From positions 39,381-103,380 of the forward strand of contig CAJJWN010000006.1 of NCBI GenBank assembly GCA_905196835.1: a stretch of DNA of 64,000 nucleotides, written 5' to 3'. The stretch comes from an uncultured Prevotella sp. (GTDB lineage: Bacteria; Bacteroidota; Bacteroidia; Bacteroidales; Bacteroidaceae). A program made the translations under genes and the position numbers. The notes under the pieces are model-generated. The model was not told the origin of the DNA. It did not search any database and was given only the letters and a program-made list of their open reading frames with translations. Positions 26,621 to 35,867 of this stretch are shown here, piece by piece (positions within the stretch are counted from its first letter, which is position 1; every line of letters starts with the position of its first letter).

Positions 26621-29600
26621 TTACTTATACTCACTCCACGACTTTATATCGATGTCGTCAAGCTTGACACGGCAAAAGGCGTTGATGAACGCCGATGCCA
26701 AGCGGCTGTTTGTTATGAGCGGTACGTTAAGGTCAATGGCCGCACGGCGTATCTTGTAGCCGTTTGAGAGCTCGCTTACCGTAAGGTCTTTCGGGATGTT
26801 TACCACAAGGTCTATTTCATGACGATGGAGCATGTCAAGAGCCTGCGGATGCTTGTCGGCATCTGACGGCCAATAGACCATGGTGTTCTCAACTCCGTTT
26901 TCCGTAAGGAACTTTGAACTGCCAACCGTTGCAAAAATCTTGTAACCGTTCTTAACCAACTGGCGTGCTGCGTCAAGCGTCTCGGCTTTCTGTTTCGGGC
27001 CGCCGGTTGACAACAGGATGTTCTTCTCCGGTATGCGCTGGCCTACTGACAGCATACTCTTGAGCAGTGCTGTATTGGTATCGTCGCCAAGACAACCTAC
27101 CTCGCCCGTAGAAGCCATGTCAACACCGAGCACAGGGTCGGCCTTCTGCAAACGGTTGAACGAGAACTGGCTGGCCTTTATCCCGACGTAATCAAGGTCG
27201 AAGAGGTCTTTGTCCGGACGCTCTACGGGCAGTCCAAGCATAACCTTGGTGGCAAGCTCTATCAGGTTGATTTTCAACACCTTGCTGACGAACGGGAACG
27301 AGCGCGAAGCACGCAGGTTGCACTCGATGACCTTGATGTCATTGTCACGTGCGAGGAACTGTATGTTGAACGGACCGCTGATATGAAGCTCCTGGGCTAT
27401 CTTGCGGCTCACGCGCTTGATACGGCGTATTGTCTCACAATACAGCTTCTGCGGCGGGAACTGGATGGTAGCGTCACCAGAGTGAACACCGGCAAACTCG
27501 ATGTGCTCGCTTATGGCGTAAGCTATGATTTCGCCGTCACGGGCAACAGCATCCATCTCAACCTCCTTGGCGTGCTCGATAAACTGGCTTACAACTACGG
27601 GATGGTCTTCCGACACATTGGCGGCCAGTTTAAGGAAGCGCACCAGCTCGTCGTTGTTTGAACATACGTTCATTGCCGCGCCAGACAGCACATACGACGG
27701 ACGTACAAGCACAGGGAAACCTACGCGGTCGATAAACCGCTGTATGTCGTCCATCGAGGTCAGCGCGCTCCACTCCGGCTGGTCTATGCCGTTGCGTCCA
27801 AGCATCGACGAGAACTTGGCACGGTCCTCGGCGTTGTCAATGTCCTTTGCCGACGTACCGAGGATTGGCACATTCTGCGCATCAAGGCGCATGGCAAGAT
27901 TATTGGGGATTTGTCCGCCCGTAGAAACGATTACACCATGCGGGCATTCAAGGTCGATAATATCCATGACACGCTCAAACGTAAGCTCGTCGAAATACAG
28001 ACGGTCGCACATGTCATAGTCTGTCGAAACGGTCTCGGGGTTATAGTTTATCATAACCGAACGCCATCCCTGCTTGCGTATGGTGTTCAGAGCCTGCACG
28101 CCGCACCAATCGAACTCCACGGAGCTGCCAATCCTGTAAGCACCGGAACCGAGCACTATTATTGAACGCTTGTCGCGCTCGAAGTTGATGTCGCTCTTAA
28201 CGCCTGCGTAAGTAACATACAGATAGTTGGTCTGTGCGGGATACTCGGCAGCCAACGTGTCGATTTGCTTTACAACGGGCAATATTCCATAGTTCTTGCG
28301 CAACTGACGTATTACAAGACCGGCCTTTGTCATATTGCCAAGCTCATTCTCCAAACCTACGGCCCTGGCTATCTGGAAATCGGTAAAGCCGTAGACCTTA
28401 GCCGTGCGCAGCAAGTCCTTGTCAAGCACATTGACACTCTTGCAACGCTTCAACGCCTCGTCTATGTCGATGATATGCTTCAGTTTGTAGAGGAACCATT
28501 TGTCTATCTTTGTCAGCTCATGGATTTGGTCTATGGTATAACCACGGTGCATGGCTTTTGATATGACAAAAACACGGTTGTCAGTCGGGTCACGCAGTGC
28601 CTCGTCGATGTCGGCGATTTCAAGTTCCTTGTTCTCAACAAAGCCGTGCATCCCCTGCCCTATCATGCGCAAGCCCTTCTGTATGGCTTCCTCGAAGTTG
28701 CGCCCTATGGCCATCACCTCGCCGACAGACTTCATCGAAGAACCAAGCTCGCGGTCAACACCACGGAACTTGCTCAAATCCCAACGTGGTATTTTACATA
28801 CGACATAGTCCAACGCCGGCTCGAAGAATGCGCTCGTGGTCTTCGTGACAGAGTTCTTAAGCTCAAACAGGCCATAGCCCAATCCAAGCTTGGCAGCAAC
28901 GAATGCAAGCGGATAGCCTGTAGCCTTTGAAGCGAGAGCCGAACTGCGGCTCAAACGGGCGTTAACCTCTATGACGCGATAGTCTTCGCTCTTCGGGTCG
29001 AAAGCATACTGCACGTTGCACTCTCCTACTATGCCAATGTGGCGTATGATTTTGATTGACAACGCACGGAGCTTATGATACTCGCTGTTGGTAAGCGTCT
29101 GTGACGGGGCGATGACAATACTCTCGCCTGTGTGGATGCCAAGAGGGTCAAAGTTTTCCATGTTACATACCGTTATGCAGTTGTCATAACGGTCACGCAC
29201 CACTTCGTACTCTATTTCTTTCCAGCCTTTCAGGCTCTTCTCGACCAACACCTGCGGAGAGAACGAAAAAGCTTTTTCGGCCAGGCGGTCAAGCTCCTCC
29301 TCGTTGTCACAGAAACCACTGCCAAGACCGCCCAAGGCATAAGCCGCGCGTATTATGACAGGATAGCCGAGTTCTGAGGCTGCCTTGCGTGCCTGTTCTA
29401 TATTCTCACACGCCTCGCTCTTGATTGTCTTTACATCAATCTCATTAAGACGCTCGACAAACAGCTCGCGGTCTTCTGTGTCCATGATAGCCTGCACAGG
29501 CGTACCGAGCACACGTACGCCGTATTTCTCAAGCACGCCGCTTTTATATAGCTCTACACCGCAATTAAGGGCTGTCTGCCCTCCAAACGACAAGAGTATG

Positions 29601-29851
29601 CCGTCCGGCCGTTCCTTCTCGATTACACGCTCTACAAAATATGGCTGTACAGGCAGGAAGTATATCTGGTCGGCCACGCCTTCAGATGTCTGCACCGTGG
29701 CAATGTTAGGATTGATAAGCACAGTCTCAACACCTTCTTCCCTCAAAGCCTTCAACGCCTGCGAGCCTGAATAGTCAAATTCGCCGGCTTCGCCTATTTT
29801 CAATGCTCCCGAACCAAGAAGCAGCACTTTCTTTATATCGTTGTATTTCAT
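26621..29851 (-). CDS. carB: Carbamoyl-phosphate synthase, large subunit
   Basis: A 1,076-residue, full-length CarB. It makes carbamoyl phosphate from bicarbonate, ATP and ammonia supplied by CarA, for arginine and pyrimidine synthesis. The duplicated ATP-grasp halves are visible: KVLLLGSGALKIGEAGEFDYSG-type start and again SIIVLGSGAYRIGSSVEFDW (~555), with EVNARLSRSSALASKATGYP (~300) and IECNLRASRSFPFVSK (~840). The C-terminal MGS-like allosteric domain begins near GYKIFATVGSSKF (~960). carA lies 51 bp upstream, giving a carAB unit. Confidence 0.97.
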   Translation of the reverse strand: MKYNDIKKVLLLGSGALKIGEAGEFDYSGSQALKALREEGVETVLINPNIATVQTSEGVADQIYFLPVQPYFVERVIEKERPDGILLSFGGQTALNCGVELYKSGVLEKYGVRVLGTPVQAIMDTEDRELFVERLNEIDVKTIKSEACENIEQARKAASELGYPVIIRAAYALGGLGSGFCDNEEELDRLAEKAFSFSPQVLVEKSLKGWKEIEYEVVRDRYDNCITVCNMENFDPLGIHTGESIVIAPSQTLTNSEYHKLRALSIKIIRHIGIVGECNVQYAFDPKSEDYRVIEVNARLSRSSALASKATGYPLAFVAAKLGLGYGLFELKNSVTKTTSAFFEPALDYVVCKIPRWDLSKFRGVDRELGSSMKSVGEVMAIGRNFEEAIQKGLRMIGQGMHGFVENKELEIADIDEALRDPTDNRVFVISKAMHRGYTIDQIHELTKIDKWFLYKLKHIIDIDEALKRCKSVNVLDKDLLRTAKVYGFTDFQIARAVGLENELGNMTKAGLVIRQLRKNYGILPVVKQIDTLAAEYPAQTNYLYVTYAGVKSDINFERDKRSIIVLGSGAYRIGSSVEFDWCGVQALNTIRKQGWRSVMINYNPETVSTDYDMCDRLYFDELTFERVMDIIDLECPHGVIVSTGGQIPNNLAMRLDAQNVPILGTSAKDIDNAEDRAKFSSMLGRNGIDQPEWSALTSMDDIQRFIDRVGFPVLVRPSYVLSGAAMNVCSNNDELVRFLKLAANVSEDHPVVVSQFIEHAKEVEMDAVARDGEIIAYAISEHIEFAGVHSGDATIQFPPQKLYCETIRRIKRVSRKIAQELHISGPFNIQFLARDNDIKVIECNLRASRSFPFVSKVLKINLIELATKVMLGLPVERPDKDLFDLDYVGIKASQFSFNRLQKADPVLGVDMASTGEVGCLGDDTNTALLKSMLSVGQRIPEKNILLSTGGPKQKAETLDAARQLVKNGYKIFATVGSSKFLTENGVENTMVYWPSDADKHPQALDMLHRHEIDLVVNIPKDLTVSELSNGYKIRRAAIDLNVPLITNSRLASAFINAFCRVKLDDIDIKSWSEYK

Positions 29852-29902
29852 CTCAAAAAATTTAGGAGTTTGCCTTTTAATGGAATTTTTAACAAGAAAC
29901 GA

Positions 29903-30979
29903 TTACTTCAGGGCATCGACAAACTTGTCGAACATGAATTCCGTATCAACCGGACCTGAACATGCTTCGGGATGGAACTGGCTTGAGAACCAAGGATTTA
30001 CCTTATGGCGTATACCCTCGTTACTGCCGTCGTTCATGTTTACAAACAACTCTTCCCAATCACTGCCAAGGGTTGAAGCGTCAACAGCATAACCGTGATT
30101 TTGGCTTGTCACGTAACAACGCTCCGTGCCGACAAGGCGCACAGGCTGATTGTGGGAACGGTGACCGTACTTCAACTTGTATATCTTGGCACCACCGGCC
30201 TTTGCCAATAACTGATTGCCCATACATATTCCGCAAATAGGCTTTGTCGAAATATTCATCTGCTTGCGTATCACGTTTACGGCATCCTCACACATATCCG
30301 GGTCGCCCGGGCCATTGGCAAGGAACAAGCCGTCAAAATCCATATCGGTATAATCGTAGTTCCAAGGAACTCGTATAACTTCAACCCCACGATGCACCAA
30401 ACACCTTATAATATTGTTTTTAACACCACAGTCAACAAGCACGACCTTCTTTCCTGCGCCTTCATTATAACGTAGTATCTGTTTACAACTTACCTGGTCA
30501 ACAAAATTAACACCTTCATAATCGGCCGTAGGAATGTTGTCAGGCTCGTCGTCGAACAAAATCTTACCCATCATCACGCCGTGTTCACGCAGCGCCTTGG
30601 TAAGTTCACGGGTATCTATGCCGGTAATCCCCGGCACATGCTCGCGCTTCAACCAGTCGGCCAAACTTTCAACTGCATTCCAATGACTATACTGCTCGCT
30701 GTAATCGGCTACGATTATGGCAGATGCGTAAATCTTGTCACTTTCCATGAATGTGGCTATTCCGTCCGGCTCTACCGTAAACGGAGGTACACCATAATTG
30801 CCTACAAGCGGATAAGTCAGCACCATCAGCTGGCCCGCATAGGATGGGTCTGTAAGACTCTCGGGATATCCCATCATGGCTGTGTTGAACACCACCTCGC
30901 CAGCCACCGGACTGTCATACCCAAAAGACTTTCCATGAAACTTTGTTCCGTCTTCAAGTTCTAAAGTTACATTTCTCAT
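29903..30979 (-). CDS. carA: Carbamoyl-phosphate synthase, small (glutaminase) subunit
   Basis: The 358-residue product has the N-terminal CPSase domain (LELEDGTKFHGKSFG) and a class I glutamine amidotransferase domain with the nucleophile Cys in ICGICMGNQLLA (~240-251) and the His-Glu pair in SQFHPEACSGP (~335-345). It supplies ammonia to CarB. A probable terminator for the upstream PurF-like gene lies 77 bp before its start, so carAB may have its own promoter within that gap; no clear -7 box was seen. Confidence 0.96.
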   Translation of the reverse strand: MRNVTLELEDGTKFHGKSFGYDSPVAGEVVFNTAMMGYPESLTDPSYAGQLMVLTYPLVGNYGVPPFTVEPDGIATFMESDKIYASAIIVADYSEQYSHWNAVESLADWLKREHVPGITGIDTRELTKALREHGVMMGKILFDDEPDNIPTADYEGVNFVDQVSCKQILRYNEGAGKKVVLVDCGVKNNIIRCLVHRGVEVIRVPWNYDYTDMDFDGLFLANGPGDPDMCEDAVNVIRKQMNISTKPICGICMGNQLLAKAGGAKIYKLKYGHRSHNQPVRLVGTERCYVTSQNHGYAVDASTLGSDWEELFVNMNDGSNEGIRHKVNPWFSSQFHPEACSGPVDTEFMFDKFVDALK

Positions 30980-31055
30980 TTTCTGTCGTGCTTAATGAAT
31001 GTATATTTTATAAACCCAAGCTAAATGACATCGGTCTAAAAATCCGATGCTGCCA

Positions 31056-31095
31056 TAAAAAAGCCCAAGGACGGCACAAGTGCCTGCCGTGGGCT
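31056..31095 (-). terminator. Intrinsic terminator after the PurF-like gene
   Basis: On the - strand, AGCCCACGGCA pairs with TGCCG...TTGGGCT (imperfect stem) followed by TTTTTT, 16 bp after the stop. A second small hairpin (CATCGG/CCGATG near 31029-31050) follows in the carA leader. Confidence 0.7.
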
Positions 31096-31110
31096 CCACA
31101 TAATTATTAT

Positions 31111-33009
31111 TTAAAACTTCTGTTCATACTGATAAACTTTCTCTACGTACCTGATAAACGCCTGATTGACAAGCTTGACACCACCAGGTGTAGGATAATT
31201 GCCCGTAAAGTACCAGTCACCCTTGTGATTGGGAATGGCCTCATGCAACCCTTCTATCGACTGATATACTAATTCTACTGGAGTGGTCATGCCTTCGGGA
31301 CGAAGCATCTCGATTATTTTCTCATTTATCTCGTTTACCGTAAAAGGCTTGTATATATCTCGTACACAGTTTTTCATCTCCGCCTTAGGCTTCTTCAGCT
31401 CTTCCTTACACCTGTTGTAGGTATCCTCTATCAGCTGATACATGCCCCGGTCTTTCAATAACTCAATTGTTGCACGGAACACACAAAACTCTTCCAAGCT
31501 TGGCATGTCTATGCCGTAATAATCAGGATAACGTATTTGAGGAGAACTGCTGACTATGACAATCTTCTTCGGATGCAGGCGGTCAAGTATCTTCAATATA
31601 CTTTCTTTCAACGTTGTGCCGCGCACTATGCTGTCGTCAATTATAACAAGGTTGTCCTTGTAAGGCTCCAACGACTCGTAAGTAACATCATAGACATGGG
31701 ATGCCAAGTCGTTGCGCGAAGCTCCTTCCGTGATGAATGTGCGCAGCTTGATGTCCTTCCATGCGACCTTCTCGCTCCTTACATACTGATGCAACAAATG
31801 CTCCAGCTCTTCATAAGAAGGCTTGTGGTCCATATTCATTATCAGGTTTATCTTCTGCTCGTTGATATAACGCTTGAAGCCGCCAAGCATTCCGTAAAAA
31901 GCCACCTCGGCCGTATTCGGAATGAACGAGAACACGGTATGCTCCGTGTCATAATCTACGGCCTTAAGGATAGAATCCGTCAGTTGTTCGCCAAGCTTCT
32001 TACGTTCCTTATATATGTCCCTGTCAGAGCCTCGGCTGAAATAAATTCGCTCAAAAGAGCACTTGCAGTCGCCCCTCTGTTCAAGTATTCTCTCAACCGA
32101 TGTCTCACAGTTCTTCTTTACTATCAGGGCACAACCCGGTTCCAATTCGTGAATGTCATCGCATTCCAAGTCGAAGGTAGTCTGCAAAACCGGACGTTCA
32201 CTGGCAACAACCACAATTTCATCATTCTTATACCAAAACACAGGACGTATGCCCCACGGGTCACGCATGGAAAACATTTCACCGCTTCCGGTAATGCCGC
32301 ACATGACATAACCGCCGTCAAAATCCTCCATTGTGGATTTCAACACATTGCTCATCTTTATGTTGTCTTCAATGTAGCGGGTCACATCCTGGTCTTTCAG
32401 TCCCTTTTCCTGCCCTTCAACAAAGTTGCGCTCAACCTCACGGTCAAGCCTGTGCCCCATAAACTCAAGGGTTATATAACTGTCGCTGTAAATCCTCGGC
32501 GACTGCCCCTGCTTTACAAGTTTATCGAATATCTCGTCGATATTCGTCATATTGAAGTTCCCGCACAAACATAAATTCTTCGCCCGCCAGTTATTCCTGC
32601 GCAAAAACGGATGAACGTAAGACAAACCGCTCTTGCCTGTCGTGGAATAACGTAAATGCCCCATATACAGTTCTCCGGCAAAAGGTAAATTTTTCTTGGC
32701 ATAGCTTACATCAGACAACTGTTTCTGAGTAAGCCCCTTGAATTTCTTTTGCACGTTCCCAAATATTTCAGTAATGGCATTGGAACCTTCAGCTCGCTCT
32801 CTGAACATATATTCAGACCCAGGGACGGCGTCAAGGTTGACACATGCCATGCCTGCGCCTTCCTGTCCCCTGTTGTGCTGTTTCTCCATCATGAGATAGA
32901 GCTTGTTAAGCCCAAACATCCACGTTCCATATTTCTGCTGGTAGTATTCCAATGGCTTAAGCAACCTAACCATCGCAACCCCACATTCATGCTTCAACGG
33001 TTCCATCAA
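31111..33009 (-). CDS. purF: Amidophosphoribosyltransferase-like protein, long Bacteroidota form
   Basis: The 632 residues start MMEPLKHECGVAMVR; Cys9 would be the class II glutaminase nucleophile after removal of eight residues. KQHNRGQEGAGM (~43-54) and LRYSTTG (~119) fit that domain. The phosphoribosyltransferase domain has the PRPP loop NLVIIDDSIVRGTTL (~455-469). This gives PurF chemistry: PRPP plus glutamine to phosphoribosylamine, the first purine step. It is longer than canonical PurF (~470-505) with an insert and C-terminal extension of about 100 residues, a form I know from Bacteroides. It may be a second, divergent PurF. It lies 57 bp after glmS. Confidence 0.82.
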   Translation of the reverse strand: MMEPLKHECGVAMVRLLKPLEYYQQKYGTWMFGLNKLYLMMEKQHNRGQEGAGMACVNLDAVPGSEYMFRERAEGSNAITEIFGNVQKKFKGLTQKQLSDVSYAKKNLPFAGELYMGHLRYSTTGKSGLSYVHPFLRRNNWRAKNLCLCGNFNMTNIDEIFDKLVKQGQSPRIYSDSYITLEFMGHRLDREVERNFVEGQEKGLKDQDVTRYIEDNIKMSNVLKSTMEDFDGGYVMCGITGSGEMFSMRDPWGIRPVFWYKNDEIVVVASERPVLQTTFDLECDDIHELEPGCALIVKKNCETSVERILEQRGDCKCSFERIYFSRGSDRDIYKERKKLGEQLTDSILKAVDYDTEHTVFSFIPNTAEVAFYGMLGGFKRYINEQKINLIMNMDHKPSYEELEHLLHQYVRSEKVAWKDIKLRTFITEGASRNDLASHVYDVTYESLEPYKDNLVIIDDSIVRGTTLKESILKILDRLHPKKIVIVSSSPQIRYPDYYGIDMPSLEEFCVFRATIELLKDRGMYQLIEDTYNRCKEELKKPKAEMKNCVRDIYKPFTVNEINEKIIEMLRPEGMTTPVELVYQSIEGLHEAIPNHKGDWYFTGNYPTPGGVKLVNQAFIRYVEKVYQYEQKF

Positions 33010-33066
33010 ATAATCAGTCTTTATATCAATCTGTAAGAAACTAAGTCGTTAAAATATTCACACATG

Positions 33067-34911
33067 TCATTCTACCGTAACCGACTTTGCAAGATTTCTC
33101 GGCTGGTCTACATCTTTACCTTTACAAACCGCTATGTGATAAGCAAGCATTTGTAGAGGTATAGTAGCCAACAGTGGCTCAAGGCACTCCTGCGTGTCAG
33201 GCAGTTCGATAACTTCATCGACAATCTTGCTTATGGTATCGTCACCCTTTGTCACCAAGGCGATAACCTTGCCTTTACGAGCCTTTATCTCCTGAATATT
33301 GCTCAACACTTTCTCATACATTGAATTGCGTGTTGCAATGACTACCACGGGCATGTCAGAATCAATCAGCGCGATAGGGCCATGCTTCATCTCTGCCGCC
33401 GGATATCCTTCGGCATGTATATAGCTTATCTCTTTAAGCTTTAACGCACCTTCCAGAGCCACTGGATAATTATATCCTCTACCAAGATACAAGAAGTTCC
33501 GCGCATAAGTGAATATCCGGCTCAAAGAGGCTATACGTTCATTCAAGGCAAGAGTTTCTTCCATCTTCTTAGGAATACAGTTCAATTCCTTGACTATGTC
33601 ATAATATACGGCATCGTCAACCGTGCCTTTCTCCTTAGCCAACGCCAACGCAAGCATAGTCAACACCGTAACTTGTCCAGTGAAAGCCTTTGTTGACGCG
33701 ACGCCTATCTCAGGTCCTACATGGATATACGAACCGGTATCAGTGGCACGCGGAATACTTGCACCTATCACATTACATATTCCATAAATAAAGGCACCAC
33801 ACTTTTTCGCCAACTTCACCGCCGCCAGCGTATCTGCGGTTTCACCGCTCTGCGATATTGCGATAACGACATCGTCTGACGTGACAACAGGGTTTCTATA
33901 CCTAAACTCGCTTGCATACTCCACCTCAACAGGTATGCGGCAAAGGTTTTCTATAATTTGTTTTCCTATAAGGCCTGCGTGCCATGAAGTACCACACCCT
34001 ACTATTATCATCCTCTTTGCTGACAGCAATTGCTTTTTGTAATCAATCACAGCACTCAAGGTGACATTCGTAGCCTCAACATTGACTCGGCCACGCATAC
34101 AATTAGTAAGACATTCAGGCTGCTCAAATATTTCCTTGAGCATGAAATGGGGATAACCGCCCTTTTCAATCTGGCCCAGGTCCAAATCAACAGTCTGGAC
34201 TTTCGGAAACAACTCTCGGTTCAAAACACTTACAACCTTAAGGTCTTCGCCCTTATTCATTACGGCAATGCTGCCGTCATCAAGGTAAACTACCTTATCG
34301 GTATATTCGATTATCGGACTGGCATCCGATGCCAAAAAAAACTCGCCGTCACCAACGCCTATCACCAACGGACTTTGCCTGCAAGCCGCAATAATCTGAC
34401 TCGGATTTCTCTTATCAAGCAATGCCACAGCGTAAGCACCTATAACCTCATGCAACGCAAGCTGGACAGAAGTCAGCAAATCAAGATTTTTCCGAGTCTG
34501 CACATACTCAATAAGCTGTACCAACACTTCCGTGTCCGTATCAGAACGAAATGTCAGTCCTTTTGCCTGAAGTTTTTTCTTCAAGTCAGCATAATTCTCA
34601 ATTATGCCATTATGTATTATTGCGAGATTTTTTGACTCTGAATAATGCGGATGGGCATTGACGGCCGATGGCTCCCCGTGTGTAGCCCATCGTGTATGGG
34701 CGATACCTACCGTCCCGGATACGTCCTTGTCATGGCAGAACGCATCAAGGTCGGCAACCTTGCCTTTTGTCTTATATACATTCAGACCGCCGTCCGAATT
34801 CAACAGCGCAACACCGGCGCTGTCATATCCCCTATATTCAAGCCTGCCCAGACCTTTCACCAATATGGGATATGCATTTCTTTCACCTATATAGCCAACA
34901 ATGCCGCACAT
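33067..34911 (-). CDS. glmS: Glucosamine-6-phosphate synthase (isomerizing)
   Basis: A 614-residue GlmS: fructose-6-phosphate plus glutamine to glucosamine-6-phosphate, feeding cell-wall and LPS synthesis. Cys2 is the N-terminal nucleophile (MCGIVGYIG), with LGRLEYRGYDSAG and THGEPSAVNAHPH in the glutaminase domain. Two SIS sugar-isomerase domains follow, with ISQSGETADTLA (~355) and AEMKHGPIALID (~500), and the conserved end NLAKSVTVE. It starts 10 bp after the export lipoprotein gene, so it is probably co-transcribed. No glmS ribozyme is apparent in the short gap. Confidence 0.96.
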   Translation of the reverse strand: MCGIVGYIGERNAYPILVKGLGRLEYRGYDSAGVALLNSDGGLNVYKTKGKVADLDAFCHDKDVSGTVGIAHTRWATHGEPSAVNAHPHYSESKNLAIIHNGIIENYADLKKKLQAKGLTFRSDTDTEVLVQLIEYVQTRKNLDLLTSVQLALHEVIGAYAVALLDKRNPSQIIAACRQSPLVIGVGDGEFFLASDASPIIEYTDKVVYLDDGSIAVMNKGEDLKVVSVLNRELFPKVQTVDLDLGQIEKGGYPHFMLKEIFEQPECLTNCMRGRVNVEATNVTLSAVIDYKKQLLSAKRMIIVGCGTSWHAGLIGKQIIENLCRIPVEVEYASEFRYRNPVVTSDDVVIAISQSGETADTLAAVKLAKKCGAFIYGICNVIGASIPRATDTGSYIHVGPEIGVASTKAFTGQVTVLTMLALALAKEKGTVDDAVYYDIVKELNCIPKKMEETLALNERIASLSRIFTYARNFLYLGRGYNYPVALEGALKLKEISYIHAEGYPAAEMKHGPIALIDSDMPVVVIATRNSMYEKVLSNIQEIKARKGKVIALVTKGDDTISKIVDEVIELPDTQECLEPLLATIPLQMLAYHIAVCKGKDVDQPRNLAKSVTVE

Positions 34912-34921
34912 AAACAGACTA

Positions 34922-35719
34922 TCACTTTAGGACTGTAACAACCAAAGATGCAACTGAGGTTACCACGCTCAACACCGAGAACCATATCGTAACACTTGAA
35001 CCTATGGCCGAGTTTTGAGCCTGCACCTTGTTTGGCTCTACATATACATAATCGTTTTGCTGGAGATAATAATATGGAGAGTTCACCAGATTTGCGTCGT
35101 TAAGATTTATACGGTGAAAAGTTTTCTTACCGGTAGAGTCCTCGCGTATCAGCAATACGTTTTCACGCCTACCATAAATAGTAAGGTCGCCAGCACGTGC
35201 CAAAGCCTCTATGATGCTTATTTTTTCCTGGTCAACCGTATATACGCCGGGAGACTTGACCTCTCCGCCAACTGCAACCTTGAAGCTTGCCATCTTTACG
35301 GTGACTATCGGGTTTTCAGTCTTCGACATATAAGGAAGTATCTTGTCACGGATATAGTTCTCACACTCACGCTTGGTCATTCCGCCTACCTTAAGCTGGC
35401 CTACTACCGGAAAATTGATAAAACCGGCATTGTCTACAAGATAAGTCTGCAAAGACCCGGCTCCTGTGTACAATGTTCCTGTGGAGTTTAGCGTGTTGGT
35501 AACCGACAAGTTGAAAGGCGTAGCCGCCTTCGGGTCAGTAGTGCTTACGGTAATGGTAAGCAAGTCTTTTGGCATAATCCTCGCGTCAAACAATCCTTTT
35601 GAAGCTTCAGTATTAACCGAGTCGGCATTTTGGAAATACGCGATGTGTTTGCTGCTGCCGCAACTTCCCATAAACAGGCAAAAAGCAGCAAACAAAACCA
35701 AACTTAGTATTTTCTTCAT
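34922..35719 (-). CDS. Polysaccharide export outer-membrane lipoprotein (Wza-like)
   Basis: The 265-residue product has a lipoprotein signal (MKKILSLVLFAAFCLFMGSC, Cys20), a Poly_export domain (LTITVSTTDPKAATPFN and INFPVVGQLKVGGMT), an SLBB-like domain (VAVGGEVKSPGVYTVDQEKISIIEALARAG region, ~150-180) and a C-terminal hydrophobic helix (~240-264), as in Wza-type channels whose last helix crosses the outer membrane. No glycosyltransferase genes are nearby; the gene instead leads into glmS, which makes an aminosugar precursor. Confidence 0.88.
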   Translation of the reverse strand: MKKILSLVLFAAFCLFMGSCGSSKHIAYFQNADSVNTEASKGLFDARIMPKDLLTITVSTTDPKAATPFNLSVTNTLNSTGTLYTGAGSLQTYLVDNAGFINFPVVGQLKVGGMTKRECENYIRDKILPYMSKTENPIVTVKMASFKVAVGGEVKSPGVYTVDQEKISIIEALARAGDLTIYGRRENVLLIREDSTGKKTFHRINLNDANLVNSPYYYLQQNDYVYVEPNKVQAQNSAIGSSVTIWFSVLSVVTSVASLVVTVLK

Positions 35720-35754
35720 AAATGCAAGTATTGTAATGAAATCGTAAAACTTTG

Positions 35755-35762
35755 CAAAAATA
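35755..35762 (-). promoter_or_regulatory. -7 box TATTTTTG for the export lipoprotein-glmS unit
   Basis: TAnnTTTG match on the - strand, 36 bp before the ATG. Confidence 0.5.
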
Positions 35763-35811
35763 CTTCTATTTTCCGAGACTTACAAATATTTCAGATATTA
35801 ATGCCTTAAAA

Positions 35812-35850
35812 AAGCCTCTCTTGCAGAACTCCGTTCAGCAAGAGAGGCTT
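35812..35850 (-). terminator. Intrinsic terminator of uxaC
   Basis: A perfect 13-bp stem (AAGCCTCTCTTGC with GCAAGAGAGGCTT), 13-nt loop, followed by TTTTTT on the - strand, 18 bp after the uxaC stop. Confidence 0.85.
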
Positions 35851-35867
35851 ACATGTTTCATTACACC

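Noticed and set aside
26475..26759. Open frame after mcrC on the + strand
   Set aside because: It overlaps the conserved 3' end of carB and the inverted repeat, and shows no recognisable protein features.
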